Below, piece after piece: positions 16,851 through 25,592 of a stretch of DNA of 42,965 nucleotides. The DNA is from a bacterium (GTDB taxonomy: Bacteria; Bdellovibrionota_C; UBA2361; SZUA-149; JAGRAN01): positions 1 through 42,965 of the forward strand of contig JAUIIP010000003.1 in NCBI GenBank assembly GCA_030431555.1, written 5' to 3'. The position numbers and the translations under genes are program-made. The notes under the pieces are model-generated. The model did not search any database and was not told where the DNA came from. It saw nothing but the letters and a program-made list of their open reading frames with translations. Numbering within the stretch: the stretch's first letter is position 1; the number at the start of each line of letters is the position of its first letter.

Positions 16851-18323
16851 CTATTTTGTAACAACAACTCGCTGCTCCGATCTGGCCTTCAGATGCAAAG
16901 TTTTTCCGAGCCGGCTTTGCTTGCTTTGCTGCGCGCTTGGCGTGCCGACGAATGCGTCGTCAATGTCCGATTGAATCTGGTCAAGCTCGGCGCGAAGCTC
17001 TTCGTTGGCGATCCTCACACCACTTGCCGACTCCGCCTCCTGCAGCGACTTGCTATAGTCGGCAATTGTCTGGCGCGCTTTTTCCTTTTTACCTTCGCGA
17101 ATGTAGGTATTAAGGTCCTTGCGCATCCGCCCCAGGTTATTGCCGACCCACGTGCTTTTCAGCACCTCATCGTCGATTGAAGCGATAGCTTCTTCATGTC
17201 GCTCTGCGGGCAGTACAGCCAAGGCAAAGCCGCCGCTCCCGGGCAGAGTTGTAAGCGCACCCTCTCGCGAGTAGGAGAACTTAATAGGTGCAATTTCGAA
17301 CTCTGCCACGCGGCGAGTCGGCACTTGCAGCGATAGAGTTATTTGACGCTCCACTCCGCCGACAAGCTGACCCGAATCTATTGCTATTCGGTTTGCGCCG
17401 CGCAAATGTGTCGGATAACCGGCAGCATCAACCAGCCGCACATCAGCGGGAAGCTCAATTTCGATCGTGCTCGACTCCGCAAACAGGCTTCGAGACTCAT
17501 TGAGATCCTTGGCCAAAATTGCATGCAGACCTCGCACGTCCTCGAGGAAGGAATAATGACCCATGCCGTTGTCAGCAAGCGAGGCCATCACCAGTTCGTT
17601 AAAAGACAGGCCCATGCCGATTGTCGATACTACACCGCCGGCTCCGGTAATGTTTCGCGCAATCTGAGAAAGTGCCTGGGGACTCGTCTTTCCCTGGTTT
17701 GCCTCTCCGTCCGAGAGCAAGATCACACGGCGCCGTGAGTTTTGGCTGAATCGGCGGAGGATCGTTTCTGCGCGCTCCAATCCCTCACTCATATTAGTAG
17801 AGCTGCCGGGTCGAATTGCAGAGACAATGCGACGAACCATCATCTGATTTTGATGCGTCATCGGCGCCAGAGCAAAATCAACCCGGGCATGAGAATCGAA
17901 AGACACCAACGCAAACCTGTCTTCAGGATTCAGCTTTGAAACCAAACTGTAAATCGCCTGTTTTGCGTAAGGCATTTTCTGCGCCGCAGACATCGAACCA
18001 CTTCGGTCAAGCACGACGACTATGTCACTAGCTCCCACTTCTCCCGGGACGTCAATTTCCGGAGCCGCTACGGTCAGCTTTAAATAGACCTCTCCGCTGC
18101 CGCCTTCAGTCAATTTAGTCTGGGACAAACTGCCGCTGATGCTTACGCCGTCAGGACTCGTCGATGTGCTTACTGAAGGCTGAATCGCACCGACGGGCAT
18201 AGTCATCCAGGAACCGGTGCTGGTACACAGCAGCAATCCTGTGCCGATTATCGCAGCACTAAAGCATGTCGCTCCACCGCGCCTTGTTTTGGTGTAACTT
18301 CGAATTCTACCGAAAATGCTCAT
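16851..18323 (-). CDS. VWA-domain protein, membrane-anchored or secreted
   Basis: The 490-residue protein has a basic N-terminus and a hydrophobic segment (about 18-44) serving as signal or anchor. A Ser/Thr-rich beta region leads to a von Willebrand A domain with an intact metal-ion-dependent adhesion site: DRSGS (106-110), Thr176 (GSSTNMSEG) and Asp205 (LLSDGEAN). A beta-rich region (about 290-385) and a helical, Gln/Lys-rich C-terminus follow. GAGG lies 7 bases before the ATG. It is the first gene of a three-gene operon with a PspA-like and a membrane protein, and it is divergent from a two-component system. Related VWA proteins act in envelope stress and adhesion; the exact role is unknown. 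Confidence 0.88.
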   Translation of the reverse strand: MSIFGRIRSYTKTRRGGATCFSAAIIGTGLLLCTSTGSWMTMPVGAIQPSVSTSTSPDGVSISGSLSQTKLTEGGSGEVYLKLTVAAPEIDVPGEVGASDIVVVLDRSGSMSAAQKMPYAKQAIYSLVSKLNPEDRFALVSFDSHARVDFALAPMTHQNQMMVRRIVSAIRPGSSTNMSEGLERAETILRRFSQNSRRRVILLSDGEANQGKTSPQALSQIARNITGAGGVVSTIGMGLSFNELVMASLADNGMGHYSFLEDVRGLHAILAKDLNESRSLFAESSTIEIELPADVRLVDAAGYPTHLRGANRIAIDSGQLVGGVERQITLSLQVPTRRVAEFEIAPIKFSYSREGALTTLPGSGGFALAVLPAERHEEAIASIDDEVLKSTWVGNNLGRMRKDLNTYIREGKKEKARQTIADYSKSLQEAESASGVRIANEELRAELDQIQSDIDDAFVGTPSAQQSKQSRLGKTLHLKARSEQRVVVTK

Positions 18324-18361
18324 TTTGAAACCTCGCGTTTCTCTAGGTTGCAGCTCAAGTT

Positions 18362-18376
18362 CTACACCCAGTGTAG
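18362..18376. promoter_or_regulatory. Inverted repeat upstream of the VWA gene
   Basis: CTACAC-CCA-GTGTAG is a perfect 6+3+6 palindrome 39-53 bases upstream of the VWA start codon, in the spacer shared with the response-regulator gene. It could be an operator or a leader hairpin. Confidence 0.4.
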
Positions 18377-18430
18377 CGTTCGGGAAGGGTCAGCATGAAG
18401 ACATGGCTATGTAAAAAGGTAGTCAGGAAG

Positions 18431-18476
18431 TTTTACATTCGTTTTACGTTGGACCATGCGCAGAAGACGATATAAT
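18431..18476 (+). promoter_or_regulatory. Candidate promoter and PhoB/OmpR-type box for the two-component operon
   Basis: TTTTACA (18431-18437) and TTTTACG (18442-18448) are direct repeats with an 11-bp period (7+4), the arrangement PhoB/OmpR-family regulators use. Immediately downstream are TTGGAC (18449-18454) and a perfect TATAAT (18471-18476), 16 bases apart. The overlap of box and -35 is typical of promoters activated by this family. Autoregulation by the adjacent response regulator is inferred. Confidence 0.55.
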
Positions 18477-18552
18477 GCATTAGAGCAGCCTGGCATAAGT
18501 CGCTGCAGGCACTCAGCACTAGTAGACAAAGAACATTCGCTGGAAGCGCTTT

Positions 18553-19269
18553 ATGGAAGCCAAGATAAAACTGCTCGTTGTCGAGGACGAAGAGCCGATT
18601 CGGCAAGGTTTGGTCGACGTGTTCACTTTCCACGGATATGAAGTCCAGGCAGTCGACAACGGGACTGACGGACTAGCGCAGGCTAAGAGCGGCAAGTTCG
18701 ACCTTATTTTGCTTGATGTAATGCTTCCGGGCCTGGACGGCTTCTCGATTTGCGACGAAGTCAGGGCACAAAGCAGAGATCAACTGATAATCATGCTTAC
18801 TGCGAAAACGAGCGAGCAGGACATCATAACCGGCTTAAAGCTTGGCGCAGACGACTATGTTGCAAAACCATTCTCGGTCCAGGAGCTGGTTCTGCGAGTT
18901 GAGGCCGTTCTCAGGCGCTCTCGCAAGCTCGAGTCTCTAGAATCAGAACTGCTCGCGGCTGACGGATTGCGTATAGATACGCGCAACCTGATTGGAACCA
19001 GCGCACAGGGTGAAGAGATCCCGTTTACCCGGAGAGAAGTCGACCTGCTAAGCTATCTCTGGGCTAATCGCGAACGGCCGGTCCCGCGCGAGGAGCTGCT
19101 GGCCGAAGTTTGGGGCTACAAACGCGGTGCCCACATCGAGACGCGCACTGTTGATATTCATATCGCTAAGCTTCGGCGCAAAATCGAGCCGAACCCCAAG
19201 GACCCGACTTACCTTATAACTATCAGGGGCGAAGGCTATAAACTCCTTCCACCGGCTGAAACGAACTAA
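18553..19269 (+). CDS. PhoB/OmpR-family response regulator
   Basis: The 238-residue protein has a receiver domain (1-120) with the acidic pair D11/E12 (VVEDEEP), phosphoacceptor Asp55 (LLDVMLPGLDG), Thr83 and Lys105 (VAKPF). The C-terminal domain (about 140-233) is a winged helix with FTRREVDLLSYLW and a recognition-helix region TVDIHIAKLRRKIE. It is phosphorylated by the partner kinase encoded just downstream, whose ATG shares one base with this stop codon. The probable operator lies about 110 bases upstream. The adjoining VWA-PspA operon is its likely target. Confidence 0.95.
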   Translation: MEAKIKLLVVEDEEPIRQGLVDVFTFHGYEVQAVDNGTDGLAQAKSGKFDLILLDVMLPGLDGFSICDEVRAQSRDQLIIMLTAKTSEQDIITGLKLGADDYVAKPFSVQELVLRVEAVLRRSRKLESLESELLAADGLRIDTRNLIGTSAQGEEIPFTRREVDLLSYLWANRERPVPREELLAEVWGYKRGAHIETRTVDIHIAKLRRKIEPNPKDPTYLITIRGEGYKLLPPAETN

Positions 19270-21434
19270 TGGCAACTCTGCGTAAAAATGACGGTTCAGT
19301 CATGCTCTCCGAAGAGCGGGCAACCCGCAGGCTTGCGCGCACTCTCATTGTATTTTTTGTCCTGCTCGCACTGCCGGTCAGTGCACTGCTGATAAGAACT
19401 TATCGTCAGCTCTCGCAGGAGGCCTTGCTTCAATACAAGACTGCTGCAGAGGATTTAGTTGCGCGAGTCGATGAGTCCATCCACAGCCTGCTGACTGCTG
19501 AAGAACTGCGCCCGTTTGGCGACTACAACTTTTTTAGTGTCGCGGACAACCCGCTTTTCCAGCAAAAAGCCGTGAACTACTCGCCGTTATCTGCGCTGCC
19601 CGACGAAAGTCCGATACCCGGACTGGTCGGTTACTTTCAAGTTGACCCTACCGGCAGCTTTTCTTCGCCGATTCTGCCTGCCGGAACCGACTCCTGGTCA
19701 GACCCGCGACTTGCAGACCGGGCCGAGCTCACTAAACGACAAGCTCTGCATGCCAGACTTGAGTCCGTCTTGACTGACAACTACCTGCTGGCATCGAGCG
19801 AGCGGCGTCCACCATCAGCGAAAGACTCAGATGAGCATGTCGCTGCCGAAGAGGAAGAGGCTGGTGCGTCTGTTCCGATGGCTGAAGAACTTGATCGAAT
19901 GGACGACGCCTTCGGTCAAGCTGTCGGCGCGGCAGAGAATAGACAGACTCAGGCTGATAAGACACAGCTGGCGTCGAAATACTTAGCGGACGAGCTTTTC
20001 GAAGCAAAGAAGGAGGCGCCGGCCGACAACGAGCCGACCGGCTATAAGTCCAAATCCGCGTACCTCGGAAAACAGTCCAGGCGTGAGCGCAGGACCGAAG
20101 TGGTTAACATTCCCGCCACTCAGAGCTGGGAGCAAAATACTCAACGCGCTGAGCAGGCTCTTGAGCAGCGGGCCGACAGCTCCAACGCAGTCCGCCCGAG
20201 CCCGCAAATTCAGGACAACGAGGCTGCGCTAAAACTACAAGAAAGCACACCGATTTTAACCTTCGAGAGTGTGATCGATCCAATTCAAGCTCACCTGCTT
20301 GGTGATGACTACATCATCTTCTTTCGCACTGCATATCGTGATAACCAGCGCTACCTTCAGGGTTTCGTCGTAAAGAAGAATACGTTTTTAAAACGCACCA
20401 TCGACGACGCCTTCTACTCAAGCAGCCTTTCAAGCGTAGCCCAGCTTCGCGTAAAAATGTTCGGCTACTCAACGCGTCTGCTGCAGCCGAAACAAGTTTC
20501 TAGATCGCTCTGGTCCGATGAAGCAGCATCGCCGGACAGCCCAAGCGACCTGATTCTAAAGGGCGTTTTGGCACCTCCGCTCGACCAAACCCAACTGCTG
20601 TTCACCGCAGCCGTTCCGCTAACCAGCGCCGGGGCAAGTTTGGTTCATGCACTGACTTTCCTGCTGATCGCGTCGCTGCTTGGAGGTTTCTACGCCTTGT
20701 ATCGCTTGGGCAAGGCACAGATTTCCCTCGCAGCGCAGCAGACGAACTTCGTGTCAGCTATCAGTCACGAGCTTAAAACTCCGCTGACCTCGATTCGGAT
20801 GTACGGTGAAATGCTCCGCTCCGGCTGGGTTGGAGACGAAGAGAAGCGCAAGAGCTACTACGACTTTATTTTTTTCGAAAGCGAACGCTTGTCGCGCTTA
20901 ATTGCTAATGTGCTGACGCTGGCCAGAATCGGCAACAATTCTTTCGAAGAGCCCGAACGCTGCGTCATGAAGTCAAGCGCACTGCTGGACCTTGCGCGCT
21001 CCCGGGTGGACTCGCAAGTCAGCCAGGCCGGCTTTGAGCTAAAAATGTCCTGCAGCGAAGACGACGGCGACGTTGAGGCAGAGGTAGACGAGGACCTTTT
21101 TGTTCAAATCATCGTTAACCTAGTGGACAATGCGCTTAAGTTTTCAGCAAAAGCCGAAGTCAGGGAAATCGAGATCGGCTGCCGCCGCGAAGCACATCGT
21201 CCCGAGTTGGTTTGCTTCTACGTCAGGGACTTCGGCCCAGGTGTACCAAAAACGGAAATGAAGAAAATTTTCTCACTGTTTTACAGGCCTGGAAGCGAAC
21301 TGACTCGCACGACAAAAGGCACGGGTATCGGTTTGGCGCTGGTCAAAGAACTTACAGCAAGGATGAAAGGCAGAGTCGATCTGGAGAACCGCAGCCCGGG
21401 CGCAGAGTTTCAGGTTTACCTGCCGAGAGCTTAG
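19269..21434 (+). CDS. Sensor histidine kinase with large extracytoplasmic domain
   Basis: The protein has 721 residues. Membrane segment 1 is at about 23-43 and segment 2 at about 458-478; between them is a roughly 415-residue extracytoplasmic sensor region. Its middle part (about 175-345) is rich in Glu, Gln, Lys and Ala and looks disordered, so folded parts flank a flexible insert. After segment 2 there is no HAMP domain: the chain goes within about 20 residues into HisKA, with His500 (ISHELKTPLTS). The HATPase domain follows with NLVDNALKFS, DFGPGVP and GTGIGLALVKEL. It should phosphorylate the regulator encoded upstream. It ends with a 4-base tail-to-tail overlap with recJ. Confidence 0.94.
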   Translation: MATLRKNDGSVMLSEERATRRLARTLIVFFVLLALPVSALLIRTYRQLSQEALLQYKTAAEDLVARVDESIHSLLTAEELRPFGDYNFFSVADNPLFQQKAVNYSPLSALPDESPIPGLVGYFQVDPTGSFSSPILPAGTDSWSDPRLADRAELTKRQALHARLESVLTDNYLLASSERRPPSAKDSDEHVAAEEEEAGASVPMAEELDRMDDAFGQAVGAAENRQTQADKTQLASKYLADELFEAKKEAPADNEPTGYKSKSAYLGKQSRRERRTEVVNIPATQSWEQNTQRAEQALEQRADSSNAVRPSPQIQDNEAALKLQESTPILTFESVIDPIQAHLLGDDYIIFFRTAYRDNQRYLQGFVVKKNTFLKRTIDDAFYSSSLSSVAQLRVKMFGYSTRLLQPKQVSRSLWSDEAASPDSPSDLILKGVLAPPLDQTQLLFTAAVPLTSAGASLVHALTFLLIASLLGGFYALYRLGKAQISLAAQQTNFVSAISHELKTPLTSIRMYGEMLRSGWVGDEEKRKSYYDFIFFESERLSRLIANVLTLARIGNNSFEEPERCVMKSSALLDLARSRVDSQVSQAGFELKMSCSEDDGDVEAEVDEDLFVQIIVNLVDNALKFSAKAEVREIEIGCRREAHRPELVCFYVRDFGPGVPKTEMKKIFSLFYRPGSELTRTTKGTGIGLALVKELTARMKGRVDLENRSPGAEFQVYLPRA

Positions 21435-23233
21435 TCCTGCCAGACTTCGCGAATATTGAGCTGCACCGAAGACATTCCTCGGTAATTGTTAATCTCAGCT
21501 TGAAAGGCAATCGAAATTCGCTGCCCTTTAGCCAGCAGCGGATGCCCGCGAAACCTCCAGGCAACAGCCGGGATAAACAGAGAACCGTCGGTCAGGCGCA
21601 GGCGCAAATGACCGTTTCCCAGACTCTGTACCGAATCCACCCGGACATCTCGCGCAACCAGCAAAGGCGCAGGATTGCCTATACCGAACGGCTGCAAAGT
21701 TCCCAGCTCAGCCGCTACTTCGAAATTAATATCACAAACCGCTACTTCTGCGTCTGCAGTCCTTGAGCGCACATAGTCCTGCGGCTGAAGTGTCTCAGCG
21801 GCACATTGGGCGAAACGGCGCTGAAACTCCTCTAAGTTTGCACGCTCGAGGCTAAACCCTCCGGCCTGTGCGTGGCCGCCATGCTTGATCAGGATATCGT
21901 CGAGCTGCTGCAGCGCCTGCGCAACGTGAAAGCCGCGAATGCTTCGCACAGAACCTTTAACGATCCCTGCTCCGTCCTCACCCGGGCCCATAACAGCTGC
22001 CGGCTTGTGATATTGCTCGACCAAACGCTGTGCAACAATGCCGATTACACCGCTGTGGTAATCATCGCCGTACATTGCAAACGCCGGGCCCTCGTACAGA
22101 CGGCTTTCTTCGATCTCATCGAGACAGCTTTGCCTCACAGCCTCTTCGATCGTCTTGCGTTCGGAATTCAGACGATTGAGTTTCGACGCGATTGCCTTGG
22201 CCTTCCCGGAACTCCCGGTGGTCAACAGTTCGAAGACTTGACCCGGATCATCGAGTCTACCTGCTGCGTTAATACGCGGGCCAAGACCGAAAGAAACATG
22301 ACTGCAGCCAAACCGCTTCTTGTTCTCAACTCCGGCTGTATGTTTGAGCGCTGCCAGCCCCGGTCGCTTGGTTTCTCGCAGAGCTTCTATGCCCCTGGAA
22401 GCTATTAGACGATTCAGACCGACCAGCGGCACCATATCGCAGATAGTGCCCAGAGCGGCCAGGTCGAGGAAATCTTTTGGGTTTGGAATATTCGCTGCTT
22501 CGAACTCAGGGCGCGCCTCAGCTTGCCCACGAAGCACTATCAGCAGCATCCATACTAAGCCCGCAGCGCAAAGCTCATACTCGGCAAATGGACAACCCGC
22601 CTGCGCCGGGTCTACGACTACGTCTGCCGGCGGCAATTCGTGAACTTGGTGGTGGTCGATAACAATTACTTCCATGCCCGCGCGTTTAGCGGCCGCGATT
22701 TCTTTTGCGTTCGACACGCCGCAGTCAACAGTAACCAGCTGCTCGGTGGCTGCTTTGCTTAAGGTCTCGATGGCCTCAAGCGACAGTCCATAGCCTTCGG
22801 TGAAGCGGTTCGGCGTGTAGTGATTTACTTTCGCTCCAAGCGCTCTTAGAAATAAGTACAGCTGAGAGCCAGAACTCAATCCGTCTACATCAAAGTCGGT
22901 GTAAACAGTAATTTGTCGCCCGGCACTGGCCGCGTCGAGAATTCGCTTAGCCGCCTCCTCGGCTCCCAGGATTCCCTTGGGATCGGGAAGGTGTTCTCTC
23001 AGCGAGGGGTAAAGAAATGACTTCGCCAGCTCGGGAGTATCGACCCCCCTTCCGGCGAGAACTCGCGCAGTAACTAAGCTAAGCCCCAGCTCCTGAGCGA
23101 TTGTCTGCGCAGCGTCTTTCGCAGCGCTTGGGGCGCGCATTCTAATAGCCGCGGGCCGAGGAAGGTGCCGTGGAAGCTCTACTGAGTTCGTGGTGAGGTT
23201 ATCAACTGTAGACACAAGGCCGACCAAGGGCAT
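21431..23233 (-). CDS. recJ: Single-stranded-DNA-specific exonuclease RecJ
   Basis: The 600-residue protein degrades single-stranded DNA 5' to 3' in recombination and repair. It has the DHH phosphoesterase motifs: TDFDVDGLSSG (motif I, Asp113/115/117; most RecJ read DYDADG), VDCGVSN, VIDHHQVHELP (DHH at 193-195), the PRINAAGRLDDP motif and the DHHA1 signature HGGHAQAGGFS. A C-terminal OB-fold region (about 500-600) is present. No good ribosome binding site precedes the ATG at 23233; a start at 23140 is an alternative, though residues 1-31 look poorly conserved in style. It is separated from the upstream gene by an intrinsic terminator. Confidence 0.94.
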   Translation of the reverse strand: MPLVGLVSTVDNLTTNSVELPRHLPRPAAIRMRAPSAAKDAAQTIAQELGLSLVTARVLAGRGVDTPELAKSFLYPSLREHLPDPKGILGAEEAAKRILDAASAGRQITVYTDFDVDGLSSGSQLYLFLRALGAKVNHYTPNRFTEGYGLSLEAIETLSKAATEQLVTVDCGVSNAKEIAAAKRAGMEVIVIDHHQVHELPPADVVVDPAQAGCPFAEYELCAAGLVWMLLIVLRGQAEARPEFEAANIPNPKDFLDLAALGTICDMVPLVGLNRLIASRGIEALRETKRPGLAALKHTAGVENKKRFGCSHVSFGLGPRINAAGRLDDPGQVFELLTTGSSGKAKAIASKLNRLNSERKTIEEAVRQSCLDEIEESRLYEGPAFAMYGDDYHSGVIGIVAQRLVEQYHKPAAVMGPGEDGAGIVKGSVRSIRGFHVAQALQQLDDILIKHGGHAQAGGFSLERANLEEFQRRFAQCAAETLQPQDYVRSRTADAEVAVCDINFEVAAELGTLQPFGIGNPAPLLVARDVRVDSVQSLGNGHLRLRLTDGSLFIPAVAWRFRGHPLLAKGQRISIAFQAEINNYRGMSSVQLNIREVWQD

Positions 23234-23273
23234 TAGCAGTTCGTCAGCATTCAGCTAATCACGGATCGCAGAT

Positions 23274-23306
23274 AAAAAAAAGGCGGCAGAGTAAGTTCTG
23301 CCGCCT
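23274..23306 (-). terminator. Strong intrinsic terminator after the 113-residue gene
   Basis: On the minus strand a perfect 10-bp GC-rich stem (AGGCGGCAGA with UCUGCCGCCU) with a 6-base loop is followed by eight U. It lies 77 bases after the stop codon of the 113-residue gene and before recJ, so the two are separate transcripts. Confidence 0.92.
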
Positions 23307-23383
23307 GCGTGCTAGCGCACTTGCGTTAATAATGCCAGACCATTGTCAGCCCGGGCCTGGATGATGCCCCCTTCCCCGATGCG

Positions 23384-23725
23384 TTAGTTTGCCAACTGTT
23401 TCTTATCGATATCCAAAAAACTTTGTAACTCTTCGATGACTGTTGAGCTTCTGCTTTCAAGAGAATGCAGATCTCCGTGTACTGGCTTCTCGCCTACCAG
23501 CATTATCTCTCCGCACTCTTCCAATAAATCACTTACGTCGTCTTCCAGAACTGCTAAGCAGACCCTTTCGCCGACATCTTCCAAGTGAATCAAGGCGTCG
23601 CGAATATTGTCGAGACACAGCGATAAGTCGTAGTAAATCGCGCGTAGCTCGTTTTGCTCAGGGCTTGCCAACGGCTTTTTGCCCGAGCCGCGCGACACTT
23701 TTATTTCACTTAACCTACATGCCAT
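23384..23725 (-). CDS. Small hypothetical protein
   Basis: This 113-residue soluble protein is not recognised. The N-terminus is basic (KVSRGSGKKP); the rest is predicted helical and acidic (LEDVGERVCLAVLEDDVSDLLEECGE). There is no signal peptide, no membrane segment and no clear DNA-binding motif. It appears to be a single-gene unit between the GspE-like gene and recJ. A strong intrinsic terminator follows it, which argues that it is a real, separately expressed gene. The ATG at 23725 has no strong Shine-Dalgarno, so the start is uncertain. Confidence 0.6.
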   Translation of the reverse strand: MACRLSEIKVSRGSGKKPLASPEQNELRAIYYDLSLCLDNIRDALIHLEDVGERVCLAVLEDDVSDLLEECGEIMLVGEKPVHGDLHSLESRSSTVIEELQSFLDIDKKQLAN

Positions 23726-23865
23726 AGATCAATAACCAAGAAGTCTCTCCGGCTTACTTGTCTCAAATAGTTGGTCGACTCAGCCCAGGCTAAACTTGAC
23801 AATATGGGTCAGAAACTGTTCGCAGGAGCTTGGCCTTCACGCTAAATAGTCGTGAATACAAGTCT

Positions 23866-25440
23866 TTAGGCAGCCTTGTCGGCAGTGGATGCAAGACCAA
23901 GCGCGAACAGCGCGTTGGCGGGACTTACTGTGCCCTCGAGAACATGCATGCGGATTCTTTGAGGCAGTGACTGCAGTTGAACTTTTGCGAGCAGCAGTTC
24001 GAGCTGTGACTGCTTGTGCTTTGGGCTTTGCCGCGAAAACGCAAGATCGCGAAACTCCCCATGGAGCGGAATTAACTCGTAGGCGCCGACTCGGCCGAGC
24101 AGCCCTGCACCTTCGCAAACTTCACACCCGCTGCCCACTCTAAGTTTCAGCTCCGGTGGTATTCGCAGTGCTCGGGAAATGTAGGGATCGGCACTCAGCG
24201 GTATTGCGCATGAAGTACAGTTCTTTGGAAGCAGGCGCTGGGCAGCGATCAATTGAACCGAAGAGCCGATTAATTCTTCACCGACCTTGAGCTGCCGCAA
24301 GCGTTCAACGACCTCAATCGAAGTTGCTGCATGAACCGTACTAAGCACAAGATGGCCCGTTAGCCCTGCACTTAAGGCCGTCTCAGCAGTCGCCAAATCG
24401 CGAATCTCACCAACCATGATGATGTCCGGGTCCTGGCGCAGCACTAAGGGCAAGACGTCGGCGAAGGTCTGTCCCGCATCGCGATTTACCGGTATCTGAG
24501 AGACACCGCGGAGTTGTCGCTCTACCGGATCTTCAATCGTAACTATGTGCTGCCCCTGTCCCGCCAAAACACTAATCAGCAGATGCAGCAGAGTAGATTT
24601 ACCCGAACCGGTCGGACCGCCGACGATTACTGCCCCGCTGCGCCTGGCCAAAGCGGCTCGCAGGAGTTGAATTTGGCGAACCGTCATGCCGAACTGTATA
24701 AGCAGTCTTTGCGCCGCACTCCAGCTGCGGCAATCATCCAATGCGTAGGCGTCGTTGCCGAGAACTCGCAGCGCGATTTTTTCTCCTCTAACGCAACCGA
24801 CCATCGACAGCCTGAAATGAGTGAGCTTGCGGCCGACGTATGCGGAGAAACTGCCCTCGCGCGGCTCGCCGCCGCGGTCTTGAGCAAGATTGGCGAGCAC
24901 GCGAATCCTGCGCGCAATTCTCAGCGGAACACCGGGATCTGCATTGAGCATGATGCTGCCGCGCAGTGCTCCATCAACTCTGTAGCGCAGCGCACAGCCT
25001 TGCTCCGTTGGTTCAATATGCAGATCGCTCGCGCCGAGCACTACCGCGCGCTTCAGGAGCTCATCTACCAGCCTGTCAGCCTCGCCGCTTAAGGCATTGA
25101 GGTCGGGGTGCAGCTCGTCTCCAATATAGGCGGCATGAATCGCTCGCTCGATTGAGGAAGCATGGGAACACTCCCGAATCAGTTCGCAGCCGCAAGCGAA
25201 GCGCAGACTGCGCTCATCCTCAACGCTAAGTTCACTCCCGCTTAAAGCAGTAAGCATTGTTCGCCCTGCGCCGGACTCAATCACAGTCATCGGTAGGATC
25301 TGGTACTTGACGGCAAGTTCGTAGGAGACCTTCCGCCGAGCGGCACGCGCAGAGCAGCGAGCGAGTTCACGCCAACGCTGAGCCCTATCAACCTCAGCAA
25401 CCGCGGGAAGATACGACTTCCTGTAACTTAAACTTTGCAT
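23866..25440 (-). CDS. GspE/PilB-type secretion or pilus assembly ATPase
   Basis: The 524-residue protein has the family features: ASDLHIEP (137-144), an arginine-rich linker, Walker A GGPTGSGKST (274-283), the Asp box around TIEDPVERQL, Walker B/His-box region IIMVGEIRDLATAETALSAGLTGHLVLSTVH (341-370), and a zinc tetracysteine (Cys408, 411, 439, 442). All motor motifs are intact, so it should be a hexameric ATPase powering a type II secretion system or type IV pilus. It is orphan here: no GspF/PilC or pseudopilin genes adjoin it. The N-terminal domain is short and lacks an obvious second cysteine-rich element. GAGAGG precedes the ATG at a slightly long spacing. Confidence 0.9.
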   Translation of the reverse strand: MQSLSYRKSYLPAVAEVDRAQRWRELARCSARAARRKVSYELAVKYQILPMTVIESGAGRTMLTALSGSELSVEDERSLRFACGCELIRECSHASSIERAIHAAYIGDELHPDLNALSGEADRLVDELLKRAVVLGASDLHIEPTEQGCALRYRVDGALRGSIMLNADPGVPLRIARRIRVLANLAQDRGGEPREGSFSAYVGRKLTHFRLSMVGCVRGEKIALRVLGNDAYALDDCRSWSAAQRLLIQFGMTVRQIQLLRAALARRSGAVIVGGPTGSGKSTLLHLLISVLAGQGQHIVTIEDPVERQLRGVSQIPVNRDAGQTFADVLPLVLRQDPDIIMVGEIRDLATAETALSAGLTGHLVLSTVHAATSIEVVERLRQLKVGEELIGSSVQLIAAQRLLPKNCTSCAIPLSADPYISRALRIPPELKLRVGSGCEVCEGAGLLGRVGAYELIPLHGEFRDLAFSRQSPKHKQSQLELLLAKVQLQSLPQRIRMHVLEGTVSPANALFALGLASTADKAA

Positions 25441-25592
25441 GCTCGATTATTTCCCTCTCATGTCCAGCGTTTGGTCGGCCGACTTGGGAATCGGGTTTCT
25501 ATATGTTTATTGTTGGAAATTCCGCTGGAACAAGCCTTCCACCTCTGCTAACTTGAGCCGCTGAAAGAACAGCCAGTGCAAGGGAATGAACG

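Noticed and set aside
21872-22408. Plus-strand ORF of 178 residues inside recJ
   Set aside because: Antisense to the DHH/DHHA1 motifs of RecJ; no domain features of its own.
23790-23830. TTGACA at about 23796 as a plus-strand promoter
   Set aside because: No -10-like sequence at 16-18 bases and no plus-strand gene follows.
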